A DNA stretch of 15,790 nt, from the NCBI GenBank assembly GCA_934630815.1, contig CAKTWI010000031.1, forward strand, positions 1 through 15,790, given 5' to 3'. This DNA is from an uncultured Senegalimassilia sp. (GTDB lineage: Bacteria; Actinomycetota; Coriobacteriia; Coriobacteriales; Eggerthellaceae). Of the stretch, positions 13,413-15,790 are shown one piece after another; position 1 is the stretch's first letter, and each line of letters starts with the position of its first letter. The position numbers were made by a program, and so were the translations under genes. Under the pieces are notes generated by a model. The model did no database searches. It saw only the letters and a program-made list of their open reading frames with translations, and was not told the DNA's origin.

Positions 13413-14057
13413 TTATCGCGGCGTGTTCGCCAGCTCGTCCAAGGCTTCCTGCGGCGTGTATTCGCATGTGCCGTCGCCCAGCTTCACCACGTCGATGCTG
13501 TCGCCGGCCTTGACCTTGCCGCCGGTGAGGGCGACGAAGAAAATCCCTTCGCGCGGGAAGATGCAGTCGCCGGCCAGGTAGAAGATCGCGCACTTCTTGT
13601 GGCACACCTTGCCCTGCTGCGACAGCTCCAGCAGCACGTCGTCGCCGATCTTGAGCTGCGTGCCGAGCGGCAGCGCCATGAGGTTGATGCCCTCGGTGGT
13701 GATGTTCTCGGCGAAATCGCCCTCCTTCACATCCAGGCCGCGCGCCCGGGCTTTCTCGATGGATTCCCAGGCCAGAAGCGAAACTTGGCGATGCCAATCT
13801 CCGGCGTGCGCGTCCTCGGCGACGCCGTGATGGGCCTCGATGGTCACCGGGCCGTCCACCACGGTTTTGCGCGTGCCCTTGCGCTTGGACACGCAGACGG
13901 CGCGCACGGTGCCGTGCGTGGTGCTGTCGGCGTCGGGCCCTTCCATGCGGCCCTTGTCGAACACGTTGAGCTGCTCGCTTGCCTCGTGCGCGGCGGCTTC
14001 GGCGTTGCATGCTTCGAGGACGCCGTCTTGCCGGCCCTCTTCTTTCTCGATCGTCAT
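13413..14057 (-). CDS. MOSC domain protein
   Basis: A 214-residue cytosolic protein. The MOSC domain (about 48-195) is named for the C-terminal part of molybdenum-cofactor sulfurases and is thought to carry or transfer sulfur on a Cys. Landmarks are GTVRAVCVSKRKGTRKT (49-65), GDWHRQVSLLA (86-96), EGDFAENITTEGINL (112-126) and the Cys-rich GKVCHKKCAIFYLAGDCIFP, with Cys152, Cys156 and Cys165 as candidates. The first 45 residues are an acidic extension without clear family. A role in cofactor maturation is likely but no molybdoenzyme or moa/moe gene is adjacent. The ATG at 14057 follows GGGGGG on the minus strand. A palindrome and a -10 box lie directly upstream. It is divergent from purB. Confidence 0.88.
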   Translation of the reverse strand: MTIEKEEGRQDGVLEACNAEAAAHEASEQLNVFDKGRMEGPDADSTTHGTVRAVCVSKRKGTRKTVVDGPVTIEAHHGVAEDAHAGDWHRQVSLLAWESIEKARARGLDVKEGDFAENITTEGINLMALPLGTQLKIGDDVLLELSQQGKVCHKKCAIFYLAGDCIFPREGIFFVALTGGKVKAGDSIDVVKLGDGTCEYTPQEALDELANTPR

Positions 14058-14072
14058 GATCCCCCCAATAAA

Positions 14073-14089
14073 CCTAGTAAATAACTAGG
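14073..14089. promoter_or_regulatory. operator-like inverted repeat at the MOSC start site
   Basis: CCTAGT (14073-14078) and ACTAGG (14084-14089) are perfect inverted repeats around AAATA. The site lies between the candidate -10 box and the ribosome site of the MOSC gene, where a bound repressor would block transcription. It does not match the ModE consensus that I know. Confidence 0.45.
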
Positions 14090-14097
14090 CGCATCTT

Positions 14098-14103
14098 ATC
14101 ATA
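14098..14103 (-). promoter_or_regulatory. candidate -10 box of the MOSC gene
   Basis: The minus strand reads TATGAT from 14103 to 14098. TTCGTT at 14127 to 14122, 18 bases upstream, is a weak -35. The transcript would start near 14091 with about 34 leader bases, which include the inverted repeat. Confidence 0.4.
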
Positions 14104-14221
14104 TCTGAGAATGATTCGGCGAACGAACACGTTGAATCCGCGAAAGGCGGGGTGGGGCGCGGGCATACGTAAACCATCTGCAGAAACGCGTGCGGTGCCG
14201 GCGCGTCGCTTGCGCGCACGG

Positions 14222-14227
14222 TATCAT
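14222..14227 (+). promoter_or_regulatory. candidate -10 box of purB
   Basis: TATCAT at 14222-14227 would start a transcript near 14234, with about 29 bases of leader containing AAAGGGG (14251-14257). The -35 region is GC-rich and unconvincing. I recognise no purine riboswitch or PurR box in 14104-14262. Confidence 0.35.
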
Positions 14228-14262
14228 GGGGCCATCAACTATCAACCGCGAAAGGGGTCGTT

Positions 14263-15606
14263 GTGATCAACCGCTACACGCGTCCTGCTATGGGCGCCAT
14301 CTGGGAGCTTCAGAACAAGTTCTCCATCTGGAAGGAAATCGAGGTGCTGGCGTGCGAGGCTCAGGCCGAGCTCGGCCAAGCCGGCATCACGAAGGAGGAG
14401 GCGCAGTGGATCCGCGACCACGCCGACTTCACGGTTGAGCGCATCGACGAGATCGAGAAGGTCACGAACCACGACGTCATCGCCTTCACCACGTGCATGG
14501 CCGAGTACATCGACGCCGACGTCCCCGAGGGCCAGGAAAAGCCCAGCCGCTGGGTGCATTACGGCATGACCTCCTCCGACCTGGGCGACACCGCGCTGTC
14601 GTACCAGATCGTGCAGGCCATCGACATCATCCTGGACGACGTCAAGCAGCTGGGCGAGACGTGCAAGCGCCGCGCGTTCGAGTTCCAGAACACCCTGTGC
14701 GTCGGCCGCACGCACGGCATCCACGCCGAGCCCATGACGTTCGGCATGAAGTTCGGCAGCTGGGCTTGGGCGCTCAAGCGCGCGCAGACTCGCCTGGAGC
14801 AGGCTCGCGAGGTCGCCGCAACCGGCGCCATCTCCGGCGCGGTGGGCACGTACTCCAGCATCGACCCCTACGTTGAGAAGTACGTGTGCGAGAAGCTGGG
14901 CCTGACGCCCGACCCGCTGTCCACCCAGGTGCTGGCGCGCGACCGCCACGCCCAGGTCATGTGCGCGCTGGCCTGCGCCGCCGCAACGCTGGAGTCCATC
15001 GCCATGCAGGTGCGCCTGCTGCAGCAGACCGACGTCATCGAGGCAGAGGAGCCGTTCAAGAAGGGCCAGAAGGGCTCGTCGGCCATGCCTCACAAGCGCA
15101 ACCCCATCACGGCAGAGCGCGTGTGCGGCCTTGCCCGCTGCGTGAAGGCGAACGCCCAGGTGGCGCTCGATAACGTGGCGCTGTGGTTCGAGCGCGACAT
15201 CAGCCACTCCGGCACCGAGCGCGTGGCGCTGGCCGACAGCTTCACCGCGCTGGACTACATGTTCGGCAAGATGCAGTGGATCATGGACGGCCTGCAAACC
15301 TATCCGGCGAAGATGGAGCACAACGTGTGGCGCACCAAGGGCCTCATCTTCTCCAGCAAGGTGCTGCTGGCCCTGGTGAACACGGGCATCACCCGCGAGG
15401 AGGCGTACGTCATCGTGCAGCGCAACGCCATGGCCGTGTGGGAGGATATCCAGAACGCGGTGGATGGCCCCACGTATCGCGAGCGCCTGGAGAACGACCC
15501 CGAGGCCAAGCTGTCCAAGGAAACGCTCGACGAGATCTTCGATCCGTGGGACTTCCTGACCCGCAAGGACGAGGTGTTCAAGCGCCTGGAGGGCCTCGAG
15601 TTCTAA
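14263..15606 (+). CDS. purB: adenylosuccinate lyase
   Basis: PurB acts twice in purine synthesis: it splits SAICAR to AICAR and adenylosuccinate to AMP, releasing fumarate each time. The 447-residue length is close to the B. subtilis-type enzyme (about 430). It opens INRYTRPAMGAIW, as this family does. Landmarks are HYGMTSSDLGDT (99-110), RTHGIHAEPMTFG (149-161) with His151 as likely catalytic acid, and the fumarase/aspartase-superfamily signature GSSAMPHKRNP (271-281) on the flexible loop that holds the catalytic Ser. It should be a cytosolic homotetramer. The start is GTG 14263, with AAAGGGG 5 bases upstream. Codon use is the most G/C-ending in the window, which fits steady high expression. 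It is a single gene here, not within a pur operon, divergent from the MOSC gene. Confidence 0.96.
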   Translation: MINRYTRPAMGAIWELQNKFSIWKEIEVLACEAQAELGQAGITKEEAQWIRDHADFTVERIDEIEKVTNHDVIAFTTCMAEYIDADVPEGQEKPSRWVHYGMTSSDLGDTALSYQIVQAIDIILDDVKQLGETCKRRAFEFQNTLCVGRTHGIHAEPMTFGMKFGSWAWALKRAQTRLEQAREVAATGAISGAVGTYSSIDPYVEKYVCEKLGLTPDPLSTQVLARDRHAQVMCALACAAATLESIAMQVRLLQQTDVIEAEEPFKKGQKGSSAMPHKRNPITAERVCGLARCVKANAQVALDNVALWFERDISHSGTERVALADSFTALDYMFGKMQWIMDGLQTYPAKMEHNVWRTKGLIFSSKVLLALVNTGITREEAYVIVQRNAMAVWEDIQNAVDGPTYRERLENDPEAKLSKETLDEIFDPWDFLTRKDEVFKRLEGLEF

Positions 15607-15790
15607 ACGGCACCATATGCGTTTAGACGACCATCTTGCCGCCTGTCGGCGAAGGCGAGTTACCGTGTGGGTGCATCGTCGCTGTTGGAAGCTTGCATCA
15701 TAGCCGGCAGGCTGCTTGAGCGTTTCCGACGGCGATGGGCGCGCGGGGTGCGTATGCAGCTTGCGACAAGCTAGCGAACAAAGAAGCGGC
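15607..15790 (+). other. downstream flank of purB
   Basis: No gene start is visible in the last 184 bases. A weak imperfect hairpin, CTTGCCG/CGGCGAAG at 15635-15654 with one bulge, lies 29 bases after the purB stop but has no T tract, so it is a doubtful terminator. Confidence 0.35.

Noticed and set aside
14242..15321. Minus-strand open frame opposite purB
   Set aside because: It is an antisense shadow of extreme third-position GC in purB, composed of Leu/His/Arg/Ala repeats.
1..15790. Mobile element, prophage or defence island
   Set aside because: No transposase, integrase, terminal repeats, toxin-antitoxin pair or nuclease is visible. MazG here is the two-domain housekeeping form and is not next to mazEF.

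Overview
This is a high-GC bacterial chromosome segment. The codon bias (purB is especially rich in G/C-ending codons), GTG and TTG starts, G-rich ribosome binding sites and gene set suggest an actinobacterium of the class Coriobacteriia, most likely the family Eggerthellaceae (Eggerthella, Gordonibacter, Adlercreutzia or Slackia type). That placement is inference from style and content; no marker gene here fixes the genus. I see no transposase, integrase, phage gene, CRISPR array, tRNA or rRNA. The window reads as core chromosome, not as an accessory island.

Layout. 1-370: probable 3' end of an upstream gene, its terminator, and the promoter region of a universal stress protein (375-806). 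This gene converges on a SpoU/TrmH-type RNA 2'-O-methyltransferase (930-1781, minus strand), with a strong shared hairpin between them. 1782-2397 is about 600 bases with no convincing gene. Next come mazG (2398-3300), a terminator-like hairpin, a RelQ-like small alarmone synthetase (3504-4280) and, 5 bases later, a GH30 glucosylceramidase-like hydrolase (4286-5713). An aldo/keto reductase carrying two 4Fe-4S clusters follows (5813-6940). Its 3' end leads into a degenerate tandem array of roughly 51-base units (6911 to about 7200), then a 17-bp terminator stem shared with the convergent yqeY gene (7318-7761, minus). From the divergent yqeY promoter region a membrane group runs rightwards: a hemolysin III/PAQR protein (7925-8743), a CorC-like CBS protein (8786-9667) and a PspC-domain protein (9664-10596, overlapping its neighbour by 4 bases). 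After a terminator come a secreted coiled-coil protein with a lysozyme/glucosaminidase-like end (10929-11738), two consecutive single-domain TrkA potassium-gating subunits (11806-12465 and 12511-13182), an 18-bp hairpin, a convergent MOSC-domain gene (13413-14057, minus) and finally purB (14263-15606).

How it fits together. Several genes concern stress and nucleotide control: Usp, MazG (removes aberrant NTPs), the (p)ppGpp synthetase and PurB (purine synthesis). Others concern the envelope and ion balance: the PAQR protein, CorC-like protein, PspC protein, secreted hydrolase-like protein and TrkA pair. Transcription units are mostly short and separated by strong hairpins, so most of the neighbourhood is not one regulated system.

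I did not find a clearly new multi-gene system. The observations most worth a second look are the 51-base (17-codon) array that grows in frame out of the reductase's 3' end, the tight coupling of an alarmone synthetase to a signal-less GH30 enzyme, the secreted coiled-coil protein with its structured leader, and two operator-like palindromes at the PAQR and MOSC promoters.
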